Below the pieces are notes generated by a model, which saw nothing but the letters and a program-made list of their open reading frames with translations, was not told where the DNA came from and ran no database searches. From Chryseobacterium caseinilyticum (lineage in GTDB: Bacteria; Bacteroidota; Bacteroidia; Flavobacteriales; Weeksellaceae), in contig NZ_JACYFS010000002.1 of assembly GCF_014837145.1 (NCBI RefSeq), positions 469,024 through 533,023 of the forward strand: 64,000 bases of DNA. The letters run 5' to 3'. This document shows, piece after piece, positions 45,201 to 53,894 of this stretch. Numbering within the stretch: the first letter of the stretch is position 1; each line of letters starts with the position of its first letter. The position numbers and the translations under genes are program-made.

Positions 45201-45764
45201 ATGAAAAACGTAGTAAAGATTGCTCTGTGCATTTCGACAACAATGGTTTTGTTCAATACCAAAACGTATGCTCAGGAATATGCCGACACGACCAAGACAT
45301 TAGAAGAAGGTAAAGCACCAGGCTTGAAGGTGAAATTGTTAAGCACTGTTGGCCAGACAAAAACCTATCTCCTCATTTTTGCAAAAGGTGACGAGATTGT
45401 AGCCGGACTGACGGAGTTTGTCAAGAAAAACAAGATCAAAAGTGGTCACTACACAGGTTTGGGTGATGCATTGTCTGCAAAAGCAGGTTGGTTTGATTAC
45501 GATAAAAAGAAATTTAAGGTCATCCCAATCGGAGTTTCAGAGGTTTCTTCTTTTACAGGGGATATTGCCTGGTTTAATGGGAATCCGATCGCTCATACGC
45601 ACTTTAGTGCTGCGATAGAAGATGGCTCGGTGAAAGGCGGGCATCTGTTGGAATTATTCTGCGGGCCGACAATGGAAATTATTTTGGTTGAGGAGCCCGT
45701 TGCACTATACAAAAAATTAGACCCTGAATTTAACGCTGCATTGATCGACCCGGATTTAAAATAA
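45201..45764 (+). CDS. PPC-domain (DUF296) protein, exported paralogue
   Basis: This 187-residue protein has a signal peptide (about 1-24, ending TYAQ) and a PPC (plants and prokaryotes conserved, DUF296) domain, recognisable from EEGKAPGLKVKLL, SGHYTGLGDAL and the metal-binding-like HTHFSAAIEDGSVKGGHLLE. Members form trimers; biochemical roles in bacteria are poorly known. It is clearly paralogous to the next gene, with ungapped alignment across most of the domain. Export of one copy and not the other suggests a division of labour between compartments. Confidence 0.82.
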   Translation: MKNVVKIALCISTTMVLFNTKTYAQEYADTTKTLEEGKAPGLKVKLLSTVGQTKTYLLIFAKGDEIVAGLTEFVKKNKIKSGHYTGLGDALSAKAGWFDYDKKKFKVIPIGVSEVSSFTGDIAWFNGNPIAHTHFSAAIEDGSVKGGHLLELFCGPTMEIILVEEPVALYKKLDPEFNAALIDPDLK

Positions 45765-45769
45765 ACAAT

Positions 45770-46264
45770 ATGGAATCACAATACAAATCTATCGAAACAG
45801 AAATAGAATCTGGAAAAGCACCCGGACTGAAAGTGAAACTTCTAAGTGAAGTTGGCGGTGTGAAAACCTATATGCTTGTTTTCTCGAAAGACGATGAAGT
45901 AGTTTCCGGACTTTCAGATTTTGCGAAGGAATACGACATTAAAAGTGCCCATTATCAAGGCATCGGAAGTGCATTTGAAACCGAATTGGGTTGGTTTGAT
46001 TTTGACCGTCAGGAATATCTGGTGAACACTGTCGGTGTTGCTGAAGTGACCTCTATCATTGGAAATATTACCTGGTACGAAGGAAAACCGGTAGCACATA
46101 CCCACACGACTGTTTCTTTAAAAAATGGAAGCGTCAAAGGTGGACATTTACTCAAAATGATTGTCGGGCCAACCATAGAAATTGTTCTGACCGCAGAACC
46201 GTCTTATCTCTATAAAAAATTAAACCCCGAGTTCAATGCAGCAGCCATCGATCCGGAATTATAA
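45770..46264 (+). CDS. PPC-domain (DUF296) protein, cytosolic paralogue
   Basis: This 164-residue protein lacks a signal peptide. Its PPC domain contains ESGKAPGLKVKLL, SAHYQGIGSAF and VAHTHTTVSLKNGSVKGGHLLK, matching the previous gene position by position. It starts 5 bases after that gene and is followed after 27 bases by a zinc alcohol dehydrogenase. The His-x-His and GxHLL motifs are kept, so both copies could bind metal. Confidence 0.83.
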   Translation: MESQYKSIETEIESGKAPGLKVKLLSEVGGVKTYMLVFSKDDEVVSGLSDFAKEYDIKSAHYQGIGSAFETELGWFDFDRQEYLVNTVGVAEVTSIIGNITWYEGKPVAHTHTTVSLKNGSVKGGHLLKMIVGPTIEIVLTAEPSYLYKKLNPEFNAAAIDPEL

Positions 46265-46291
46265 ATAATAAACAAAATAAAAATCAACAAT

Positions 46292-47404
46292 ATGGAAATT
46301 ACAGCAGCTATCGTAAAATCACAAGGTAGCGAATTCGAATTGGAGAAAGTAACGTTGGACGAGCCGGGTGCTGAGGAAGTGCTTGTAAAGATAGTTGCAA
46401 CAGGGATCTGTCATACCGATATGGTTGCCCGAGACTTTATTATGGGTTCGCCTAATTTTCCTGTGATATTGGGTCACGAGGGAGCAGGTGTCATTGAAAA
46501 AGTTGGGAGTGATGTTCATCACCTGAAAGTTGGTGATCACGTGGTCTTAACTTATGGATTCTGTGGAGAATGTGAGATTTGCAGAACCGGAAATCCGGCG
46601 TATTGCTATGAGTTTTTCGACCGTAACTTCTCAGGAGCGGACATCGAAGGACATCACCACCACCACGATCACGAAGGAAAAGACATCAATGATAATTTCT
46701 TTTCTCAGTCTTCTTTTGCAACCTATTCTATCGCTCACAAAAACAATGTGATCCCTGTTCCGAAGGATGCGCCATTGGAAATTTTAGGACCACTGGGTTG
46801 CGGGATCCAAACTGGTGCTGGTGCTGTGATCAATACACTGAAGATTAAAGTGGGAAGTTCTATCGTGATCTCTGGAACTGGTGCTGTAGGTCTTTCTGCT
46901 GTTATGGCGGCAAAAGCGTCTTCTGCAACTGTGATTATTGCTGTAGATATCAATGATGATAGATTGGCTTTTGCAAAAGAATTGGGGGCAACGCACACGA
47001 TCAATTCATTGAACGAAAATGTAAGAGAAAAAATCCGTGAGATCCTTCCAAATGGTGTGCAGTTTGCGGTGGACACAACCGGCAGAAGTGAGGTGATCAA
47101 CAATTCATTGAACAGTTTGGCTCCTGTTGGGGAAATGGCGATCATCGGTGTTGCGACCAAACCATTGGAATTGGAAACGAACATTTTCCTTACTAAAGGT
47201 TACAAGATCAAATTTGTAAACCAAGGAGATAGCGTATCGGAAGAATTCATTCCTAAATTGATTAAAATGTATCTTCACGGACAGTTTCCGTTTGATAAAT
47301 TAATTAAAACTTATTCTTTTGAAGACATCAATCAGGCAGTTGAAGATTCCGAAAAAGGTAGAACCATCAAAGCGGTTTTGAAGATCGGAGAATACAGCAA
47401 ATAA
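46292..47404 (+). CDS. Zinc-dependent alcohol dehydrogenase (aryl-alcohol type) with His-rich insert
   Basis: This 370-residue MDR enzyme should oxidise alcohols or reduce aldehydes with NAD. The catalytic zinc ligands are Cys40 (GICHTD), His62 (GHEGAG) and Cys170 (LGPLGCGIQTG). The structural zinc uses Cys91, Cys94, Cys97 and Cys105. The nucleotide fold is visible in SGTGAVGLSAVMAA. An unusual insert GHHHHHDHEGKD (residues 120-131), in the loop after the structural zinc, may bind metal. The neighbours (two PPC proteins, Gfo/Idh/MocA) suggest a shared metabolic role. A terminator follows. Confidence 0.9.
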   Translation: MEITAAIVKSQGSEFELEKVTLDEPGAEEVLVKIVATGICHTDMVARDFIMGSPNFPVILGHEGAGVIEKVGSDVHHLKVGDHVVLTYGFCGECEICRTGNPAYCYEFFDRNFSGADIEGHHHHHDHEGKDINDNFFSQSSFATYSIAHKNNVIPVPKDAPLEILGPLGCGIQTGAGAVINTLKIKVGSSIVISGTGAVGLSAVMAAKASSATVIIAVDINDDRLAFAKELGATHTINSLNENVREKIREILPNGVQFAVDTTGRSEVINNSLNSLAPVGEMAIIGVATKPLELETNIFLTKGYKIKFVNQGDSVSEEFIPKLIKMYLHGQFPFDKLIKTYSFEDINQAVEDSEKGRTIKAVLKIGEYSK

Positions 47405-47416
47405 ATATAACAATTG

Positions 47417-47445
47417 AAAAAGCCTTACAACCCAGTAAGGTTTTT
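47417..47445 (+). terminator. Terminator-like hairpin after the alcohol dehydrogenase
   Basis: CCTTAC / GTAAGG with an ACCCA-type loop is followed by five T and preceded by an A run. Confidence 0.7.
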
Positions 47446-47513
47446 CTGTTTGTGATGAATTGTTTGAAGAGATTTCAAAATTTAAATTAGTAGTCATTTT
47501 AAATCAAAAAAAT

Positions 47514-48536
47514 ATGGATAAAGGTATTATCAAAACAGGAATTCTAACTTTTGGAAAATCAGGAAGTGCTTTTCACGCTCCGTTTTTGGAGGCTCATTCT
47601 GGCTTTGAATTAAAGGCAATCGTTGAGCGTACAAACAAAAAAGCAGAAGAAAAATATCCGGAGATCATCAGTTACGATTCTGTCGATGAATTATTCAAAG
47701 ATGAATCAATCGATATGGTGGTAGTAAATTCCCCAGACCATCTGCATTTTGATCACGCAAGGTCTGCTATTCTTACAGGTAAACACGTCTTGTTGGAAAA
47801 ACCTGCGACCATCTTAAGTTCAGAGATCAGAGAGCTTTATGATCTTGCTGATGCAAACTCCCGGCATCTGATGCTGTACCAGAACAGAAGATACGATACC
47901 GATTTTTTAACAGTGAAAAATGTCTTGGAAAGTGGAAGGTTGGGAACACTGAAGGAAGCTCATTTTCGATATGATTTCAATTTAACTGCCGATCAGATAG
48001 GAAAAATGCCAACGCCCGACAAAAAAGGTGGAGATATCGTTTACGGTCTCGGACCACACATTCTCGACCAGATCATCAGTCTTTTTGGCATTCCAGAGTC
48101 TAGTTACAAAACAACTTCAAAAGTAAGAAATTCGGATATCATCGATTTTTTCAGTTATATTTTTAAATTTCCAAATGAGCTAACGGTCTTTGCAAGTTCA
48201 AATCTCTCAACAGCAGATCAGGAACCAGCATTTAAATTAAGAGGAGCCAATGGAAGTTTTATTAAAAAAAGAAGCGACATTCAGGAGCAACAGCTGATCG
48301 AGGGTCTCAGTCCTCTGGATGCGAGCTATGGGGTAGAAAATAAAAGTCAGGGCATCATCGTAACATTGGATGATCAGGGAAATCACAATGAAGAATTTGT
48401 TACTACTTCAAAAAGTACATATATGAAGCTTTTTGATGATGTCTATGATCAGATTATGTATTCAAAAAATTATCCTGTAAAAAAGGAAGAGGTGATTTAT
48501 CAGATCGAACTTTTGGAAAGGGAAAATGATTTTTAA
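47514..48536 (+). CDS. Gfo/Idh/MocA family oxidoreductase
   Basis: This 340-residue protein has an N-terminal Rossmann domain (MDKGIIKTGILTFGKSGSAFHAPFL) and the catalytic EKP motif at 95-97 (HVLLEKPATI), followed by the NRRYDTDF segment and the C-terminal beta-sheet domain. Such enzymes act on sugars, inositols or related alcohols with NAD(P). The ATG at 47514 is preferred over an upstream TTG that would add 18 residues. It ends the plus-strand run and is convergent with an AraC gene, six bases away. Confidence 0.87.
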   Translation: MDKGIIKTGILTFGKSGSAFHAPFLEAHSGFELKAIVERTNKKAEEKYPEIISYDSVDELFKDESIDMVVVNSPDHLHFDHARSAILTGKHVLLEKPATILSSEIRELYDLADANSRHLMLYQNRRYDTDFLTVKNVLESGRLGTLKEAHFRYDFNLTADQIGKMPTPDKKGGDIVYGLGPHILDQIISLFGIPESSYKTTSKVRNSDIIDFFSYIFKFPNELTVFASSNLSTADQEPAFKLRGANGSFIKKRSDIQEQQLIEGLSPLDASYGVENKSQGIIVTLDDQGNHNEEFVTTSKSTYMKLFDDVYDQIMYSKNYPVKKEEVIYQIELLERENDF

Positions 48537-48541
48537 GTTTA

Positions 48542-49456
48542 TTAAACTTCCATATCAAACACTTGCTTGCGATAATTGCTGGGAGACATTCCCGAGTATT
48601 GCTTGAAGAACCGGCTGAAATGGAATTGATTTTCAAAATTGAGATGGTCAGAGATATACTTTACCGGCAAAGATCTATTATCCAGCAAAACTTTGGCTTC
48701 CAGAACAACCATCTCTGTGATAAATTGCCGAGCCGTTTTCCCTGTCTTTTTCTTAAGCAATTGTGAAAGATATTTTTCGTTAATAGAAAGCTTTTCTGAA
48801 TAAAAGGTCACTTCTCTGTTGCTGAGATAAAACTCAGATAATAATTTGATAAACCTATAGATGATCGTGTTGGAGTAATCCGGGTCTGTCTCCATCTCAT
48901 CGTAATAAGGTTTTACTTTTATCAGGATGGATTTGAAGATGTTTTTGATCATTTCGAAATGCAGGTCCTTATCATCGGTCCTTACCTGAAGTTTAGCTAT
49001 AATCTCTATCAGGTCGAGCAGTAAGACCTGATCTTCCTCATTTATTTTTCTATGAGTAGAAAGGCCTTGCCTCAGGAAGTTGGCAACATTGAAATATTTA
49101 CCCAAAATCCCAGAGCTTTTCAGAAATTCTGGTGTAAAAAGTAGAGAAATAAATTTGGTATCTTCAAAATCCCAGGTCAGTTGGCGAATGGACGATGGAG
49201 GAATGATGATGACACTATTCGCATCCAGAGCATAATCAAGTAAATTGACCTTCAAACTCAAGGTGCCATTGATTAAGAAAACCATCGAGAAATGCTCCGA
49301 ACGAAATGCTCTATTCCAAAATGCCTCTGAGCTGTCTTTTGATGAATCGTAAATGATAAGATCAGAAGGTGTTGCCTGCAATCCAATGTTTTCACCGATC
49401 TCAGAAAGTTCCAGATCTTTCACTTCCAGATCCAGATTTGATTTGCGCGTCGCCAA
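48542..49456 (-). CDS. AraC family transcriptional regulator
   Basis: This 304-residue protein has an N-terminal cupin-like sensory part and a C-terminal double helix-turn-helix, readable as FYSEKLSINEKYLSQLLKKKTGKTARQFI and VKYISDHLNFENQFHFSRFFKQYSGMSPSNYRKQ. It has a TTG start, since an in-frame stop lies just upstream and the next ATG is at residue 58. It is convergent with the Gfo/Idh/MocA gene and divergent from panB. Its target is probably one of the neighbouring redox genes. Confidence 0.87.
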   Translation of the reverse strand: MATRKSNLDLEVKDLELSEIGENIGLQATPSDLIIYDSSKDSSEAFWNRAFRSEHFSMVFLINGTLSLKVNLLDYALDANSVIIIPPSSIRQLTWDFEDTKFISLLFTPEFLKSSGILGKYFNVANFLRQGLSTHRKINEEDQVLLLDLIEIIAKLQVRTDDKDLHFEMIKNIFKSILIKVKPYYDEMETDPDYSNTIIYRFIKLLSEFYLSNREVTFYSEKLSINEKYLSQLLKKKTGKTARQFITEMVVLEAKVLLDNRSLPVKYISDHLNFENQFHFSRFFKQYSGMSPSNYRKQVFDMEV

Positions 49457-49615
49457 TGTTTAGTTTTTAACAAATATATAGATCTTCATCTTACTTATAG
49501 ATATATTTTGCTGTCTTTTTTCTATTTGATTGGCAGTGTCGCAAGACGAACTTTGTGAATTCACATTATTCAGAAAAGATGAATAGTTAATAAAAAATAA
49601 TCATTAAAAGAGAAA

Positions 49616-50461
49616 ATGTCAGTAAATAAAACAGCCGATAAAAATAAGGTGACCGTTCAGATTTTCAGAAAAATGAAGGAAAAAGGACAGAAGATAAGTA
49701 TGTTGACCGCTTACGATTATACTATGGCAAAATTGGTCGACCAGGCTGGTATTGATGCCATCCTTGTTGGAGATTCTGCTGGTAATGTGATGGCTGGTTA
49801 TGAAACTACTTTGAGTGTAACACTTGATGAAATTATTTATCACGCCAAGTCTGTAAAAAGAGCGGTGAAAAATTCACTTATTGTTGTCGATATGCCATTT
49901 GGAACGTGTTCCGGCGATCCAATAGATTCCCTGCACAACGCCATCAGAATTATGAGAGAAACGGGAGCAGAAGCCCTGAAAATAGAAGGTGGAGAGGAAT
50001 TGCTGCCTGACATCAGAAAAATCATTTCCGCTGGAATTCCTGTGATGGGACATCTCGGGCTGATGCCTCAGTCGGTGCATCGATATGGCGGATTCGGATT
50101 GCGTGCAAAATCTGAAATGGAAGCGCAAAAACTTAAAAATGATGCTGCACTTTTAGAGGAAGCAGGATGTTTTGCGATCACCTTGGAAAAAGTTCCGGCA
50201 GCTTTGGCAGAAGAAATCGCTTTGTCCTTAAAGATTCCGGTTATCGGGATTGGTGCAGGTCCGCAGGTTGACGGTCAGGTCTTGGTGGTTCACGATATGC
50301 TGGGATTGAATCAGGAATTCTTACCAAAGTTCGTACGCAAATATGCAGAATTGGGAGATACCGTCAAGAAAGCGGTAAATGATTATATTCTTGATGTCAA
50401 AAACAGCGATTTTCCTTCTGTCAGTGAGTCCTATGAAAATCCGACCAAAGAAGTTGTCTGA
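49616..50461 (+). CDS. panB: 3-methyl-2-oxobutanoate hydroxymethyltransferase
   Basis: This 281-residue enzyme makes ketopantoate from alpha-ketoisovalerate and methylenetetrahydrofolate in pantothenate and coenzyme A synthesis. The motifs are KISMLTAYDYTMAKLVDQAGIDAILVGDSAGNVMAG, VDMPFGTC, EGGEE and GIGAGPQVDGQVLV, with Mg2+-binding acidic residues in the DSAG and VVDMPF segments. The length is usual. It stands outside a pan operon, with no panC nearby; the partner is presumably elsewhere. Confidence 0.95.
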   Translation: MSVNKTADKNKVTVQIFRKMKEKGQKISMLTAYDYTMAKLVDQAGIDAILVGDSAGNVMAGYETTLSVTLDEIIYHAKSVKRAVKNSLIVVDMPFGTCSGDPIDSLHNAIRIMRETGAEALKIEGGEELLPDIRKIISAGIPVMGHLGLMPQSVHRYGGFGLRAKSEMEAQKLKNDAALLEEAGCFAITLEKVPAALAEEIALSLKIPVIGIGAGPQVDGQVLVVHDMLGLNQEFLPKFVRKYAELGDTVKKAVNDYILDVKNSDFPSVSESYENPTKEVV

Positions 50462-50570
50462 TTTTAAGCAGGCCATTACTCAAAATCACAATCATTCTTC
50501 CGATAAGTGTAATTTTTGGGATGCCGTTTTTTGGAAATTTGCAGTATAATTAATTTAAAATAATTTCAAA

Positions 50571-51242
50571 ATGAAAAAAATAAGCATTATCGCATTGGCT
50601 GGACTAGGTTTACTTCTTGCTTCTTGTAACAAAAATTCTACCCAGACGCCTTCTCAGGAACAGCAGGTTGCTGAAAAACAAGGAGATGTTTTTGCTGTTG
50701 ATACAACCTCCTCTGTTGTGAACTGGAAAGCATTTCATAAAGGCGGATTTGCGCCAAGATGGGGAACACTTTCTTTATCATCAGGAGAATTGTCTTTAGC
50801 TGACGGACAGTTGAGCGCTGGAGAATTTGTCATCGATATGAAATCATTGAAAGTTGACCCGGCGTCTGTGACCGAAAAAGATAAAAACTATGCTGAATTG
50901 GAAGGGCATTTGAAAAGTGCAGACTTCTTTGATGTGGAAAAGAATGCGACTGCGGAATTTAAAGTGACCAAAGTTGAAGACTTGGCTGCGGCTACAACCG
51001 ATGCCGTCGCAGGTGCTAACAAGACCATCAGTGGAAACCTGACTTTGCAAGGCAAAACCTTAAATGTATCTTTTCCTGCCAATGTACAGGTTGCTGACAA
51101 AACAGTTTCTGTGAAAGGAAAATTGACGGTGAACCGTACTGACTGGGGAATTAAATTCGGGACAAGTGAAGCAGATCCGGCAGAATGGATGATCAGCAAA
51201 GATATTGAGATCGGAGTTGATGTGAAAGCAACGAAACCTTAA
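50571..51242 (+). CDS. YceI family lipoprotein
   Basis: This 223-residue protein has a lipoprotein signal with the lipobox cysteine at Cys19 (LLLASC) and a YceI-like beta-barrel domain (SVVNWKAFHKGGFAPRWGTLSLSSGELS, then LTVNRTDWGIKFG). YceI proteins bind polyprenoid or other lipophilic molecules and are induced by envelope or quinone-related stress. It lies apart from isoprenoid genes, so its ligand is unknown. Confidence 0.87.
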   Translation: MKKISIIALAGLGLLLASCNKNSTQTPSQEQQVAEKQGDVFAVDTTSSVVNWKAFHKGGFAPRWGTLSLSSGELSLADGQLSAGEFVIDMKSLKVDPASVTEKDKNYAELEGHLKSADFFDVEKNATAEFKVTKVEDLAAATTDAVAGANKTISGNLTLQGKTLNVSFPANVQVADKTVSVKGKLTVNRTDWGIKFGTSEADPAEWMISKDIEIGVDVKATKP

Positions 51243-51262
51243 AAGAATATTATCAATCTTAC

Positions 51263-51291
51263 ACTAGTTTAAGAAAAATTCTTTAACTAGT
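51263..51291 (+). terminator. Hairpin after the YceI gene
   Basis: ACTAGTTTAAGAA / TTCTTTAACTAGT (one mismatch) with a 3-base AAA loop. The arm sequence recurs at 38436-38448 in inverted orientation and, as CTTAAACTAGTTTAAG, in the terminator at 55094-55124. Confidence 0.55.
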
Positions 51292-51374
51292 TTATTCGTA
51301 CATCTTCTGTTTTTAGTGGAACTTTGAAAATTACACTTCATACAGAACATGTACGCTTTAATAATAAAAATAAA

Positions 51375-52169
51375 ATGGATTTAAAGTTAAAAGGAAAAAA
51401 AGCTCTGGTCACAGGATCTACAGGCGGAATAGGTTTTGGGATTGCCCTGGGACTTCTTCGTGAAGGAGCCAGGGTTTATATCAATGGAAGGACAGATGAG
51501 AAAATAAATGAAGCGATTGCCAGACTGAAGAAGGAAGTTCCGGATGCAATTGTAAAAGGAATTGCTGCAGATTTCTCCAAGGTGTCTGAAGTTAATGATT
51601 TGATCGAAGCTTTGCCTGAAATTGATATTCTGGTCAACAACGTTGGTGTTTACGGCGATCAGCCTTTTGAAACAACGGAGGACGCAGAATGGCTTAACGA
51701 TTTTGAAGTTAATGTCCTTAGCGGCGTAAGGTTATCACGTCATTATGCTCCTCTAATGAAAGCAAAAAATTGGGGGAGAATTATTTTTATTTCCAGTGAA
51801 TCTGCCATCAATATTCCTGAAGATATGATTCTTTACGGAGTAACGAAGACGGCTTATTTAGCGTTAAGCAGAGGTCTGGCGAAATTGATGAAAGGTACCA
51901 ATGTAACAGTTAATGCTATATTACCAGGTCCGACATTAGCAGAAGGAACAGAGAAAATGTTTGAAAAAATTGCCGCAGATAAAGGGATATCTGTTGAAAA
52001 GGCTCAGATAGATTTCATCAGAGAAAAAAGACCATCGTCTGTTATTGAGCGTTGGGCTACAACAGAGGAAGTTGCAAATCTTGTCGTTTATGTAGCAAGT
52101 CCGTTATCTTCAGCAACATCTGGTTCAGCATTACGCGTGGATGGTGGAGTGGTTGATAGCGCGTTTTAA
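51375..52169 (+). CDS. SDR family oxidoreductase
   Basis: This 264-residue protein has the cofactor loop TGSTGGIG (13-20), NNVG at 88-91 and the catalytic Tyr154/Lys158 (ILYGVTKTAY). The RTDEKINEAI after the second strand suggests NADP use. A terminal GSALRVDGGVVDSAF segment is typical. The ATG at 51375 is chosen over an in-frame start 17 codons earlier. It is followed by a terminator and then by two regulators. Confidence 0.87.
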   Translation: MDLKLKGKKALVTGSTGGIGFGIALGLLREGARVYINGRTDEKINEAIARLKKEVPDAIVKGIAADFSKVSEVNDLIEALPEIDILVNNVGVYGDQPFETTEDAEWLNDFEVNVLSGVRLSRHYAPLMKAKNWGRIIFISSESAINIPEDMILYGVTKTAYLALSRGLAKLMKGTNVTVNAILPGPTLAEGTEKMFEKIAADKGISVEKAQIDFIREKRPSSVIERWATTEEVANLVVYVASPLSSATSGSALRVDGGVVDSAF

Positions 52170-52207
52170 ATTTGGATCAATTTTTTAATTAACGTTTTTA
52201 TATTTTT

Positions 52208-52240
52208 AAAAGACATCTGATTTTAGATGTCTTTTGATTT
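52208..52240. terminator. Hairpin after the SDR gene
   Basis: A perfect 11-bp stem AAAAGACATCT / AGATGTCTTTT with a GATTTT loop, followed by GATTTTT. Confidence 0.65.
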
Positions 52241-52303
52241 TTCTACTTTCAAATTTGAGTTGATTTTAAAATAATATCTTTACATATATTTAAAATTAAC
52301 ATT

Positions 52304-52912
52304 TTGGACAGAGACCTTAATTCAGAAAACCCATTGGATATATTGATCAGAAGTTTCAACGATTCATTTCCTTTAAATGAGGTAGAAGAGGCAGAGGTTA
52401 GGAGGTTTTTTAAAAAGAAAACAGTTAAAAGAAAAGGTTCTCTCCTGCAGGAAGGTGATGTATGCAGACATATTTCGTTTGTGGTTTCCGGGTGTTTCAA
52501 AATGTATGCGGTAGATTCCAGTTTTAAAGAGCACAATCTGCAATTTGCAATCGAAAATGAATGGATCGCAGATATTCAGAGTTTTTATGACGAAAAACCA
52601 AGCAGATTAACCATCGAAGCAGTTGAACCATCGGTCGTGCTTCAGATCACTCATGAAGACCTGCTTTATTTGTACGTGAATTACCATAAGTTTGACCGGA
52701 ATTTCAGGATCATCAACGAAAGAAAGTTTATCAATTTTCAGGACAGGATATTGCAAAGCATCAGTTCTACGGCCGAAGAAAGATATCTCAATTTTCAAAA
52801 AGATTTTCCTGAATTAGTCAAAAGATTGCCAAATACACAAATTGCATCTTATCTGGGTATCACCTCAGAGTTTCTCAGTAAAGTGAGAAAAAATATCGTC
52901 AAGAAGAAATAA
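52304..52912 (+). CDS. Crp/Fnr family transcriptional regulator
   Basis: This 202-residue regulator has the cNMP-binding beta-roll (KRKGSLLQEGDVCRHISFVVSGCFKMY) and a C-terminal HTH (NTQIASYLGITSEFLSKVRK). It begins with TTG, as no ATG is in frame before residue 67. Crp/Fnr proteins of this Flavobacteriia branch often control redox enzymes. It is followed after 33 bases by an AraC gene that also starts with TTG. Confidence 0.86.
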   Translation: MDRDLNSENPLDILIRSFNDSFPLNEVEEAEVRRFFKKKTVKRKGSLLQEGDVCRHISFVVSGCFKMYAVDSSFKEHNLQFAIENEWIADIQSFYDEKPSRLTIEAVEPSVVLQITHEDLLYLYVNYHKFDRNFRIINERKFINFQDRILQSISSTAEERYLNFQKDFPELVKRLPNTQIASYLGITSEFLSKVRKNIVKKK

Positions 52913-52945
52913 ATATTCACAAATATTCATCAGTAAAATTACATC

Positions 52946-53818
52946 TTGGATCGTTTAGAAATTAAAAAGAATATTCAGAAACCGGAAGATCAGAATTTGT
53001 CTTTCCGTGCATTTGACCTTACAGAACACAATCTGAAAGATCATCTCCAGCCAAATAAGAAAGATCACTTTTGTATTTTGTTGGTGGAGTCTGGAGAGAT
53101 CGGGCTTCAAATCGAGGATCAGAAATTTAAACTCAGTACTGGGAAAATCTCAATCATCTTTCCTGAGCAGATTTCTTTCATTACCTCGGTCTCGTCAAAT
53201 ATATCAGGTAAAATTATCTTGTTTGAGGAAATCCTTTTCTGTTCTGATATTCTGAAAAATGAATTGCTTTCGTATAATGTCGATCTGGCGACTCATCTCA
53301 ATTGTGTCTTCCTGTCTCCTTCAGAATTTGAACAGTCAAAGAAACTGGTCAATGATATTGAAAGTATTTACCTTGACCCGAGTCTTGTCCGAAAAGAGCA
53401 GGCGCGTTTTTATATCAAGATCTTCCTGTTGGGTCTAATTGAATTAGTCCACGGCCAGCATCCTGTGTTACAACACGAAACAGATAAGACGCTTTACATT
53501 CGTTTCAAAAAAATGCTGAACGAGCGATACAAAAGTGAGCGGACCGTGCAGTACTACGCATCAAAATTAGCAATCACTACCAAGAAGCTGAACAATCTTA
53601 CCAAGAAGCATTGTGATGAGACTGCAATTAACGCTATTCATAACCGTATTCTTCAGGAAATCAAAAGATTATTGTTGTTTTCCGATCTTTCTCATAAGCA
53701 GATCTCATTGGAACTAGGATTCAGTTCACCTTCGGCACTGAATAAATTCGTAAAAACCAAATTAAAAGAAACGCCGACGGAACTTCAGGAGGAACTGGCT
53801 CAAATTTATAACAGATAG
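52946..53818 (+). CDS. AraC family transcriptional regulator
   Basis: This 290-residue protein has a cupin-like N-terminal domain and a C-terminal double HTH: YYASKLAITTKKLNNLTKKH and HKQISLELGFSSPSALNKFVKTKLKETPTELQ. The only plausible start is TTG at 52946. It lies directly upstream of the iron alcohol dehydrogenase, which is the obvious candidate target. Confidence 0.86.
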   Translation: MDRLEIKKNIQKPEDQNLSFRAFDLTEHNLKDHLQPNKKDHFCILLVESGEIGLQIEDQKFKLSTGKISIIFPEQISFITSVSSNISGKIILFEEILFCSDILKNELLSYNVDLATHLNCVFLSPSEFEQSKKLVNDIESIYLDPSLVRKEQARFYIKIFLLGLIELVHGQHPVLQHETDKTLYIRFKKMLNERYKSERTVQYYASKLAITTKKLNNLTKKHCDETAINAIHNRILQEIKRLLLFSDLSHKQISLELGFSSPSALNKFVKTKLKETPTELQEELAQIYNR

Positions 53819-53853
53819 ACCCAATTATATAACACCTCGCTTTCTACCTGACC

Positions 53854-53861
53854 TACCTTTG
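53854..53861 (+). promoter_or_regulatory. Candidate minus-7 box (TAnnTTTG) for the iron alcohol dehydrogenase
   Basis: TACCTTTG matches the consensus 34 bases before the ATG at 53895. No good minus-33 TTG lies upstream, in keeping with activator control. Confidence 0.4.
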
Positions 53862-53894
53862 TAATATAATTTTAACGTAAAATATAATACAAAA

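Noticed and set aside
46649-46684. Vector-derived His tag
   Set aside because: The histidine codons lie inside a coherent chromosomal gene, not at a terminus, and no vector sequence is near.
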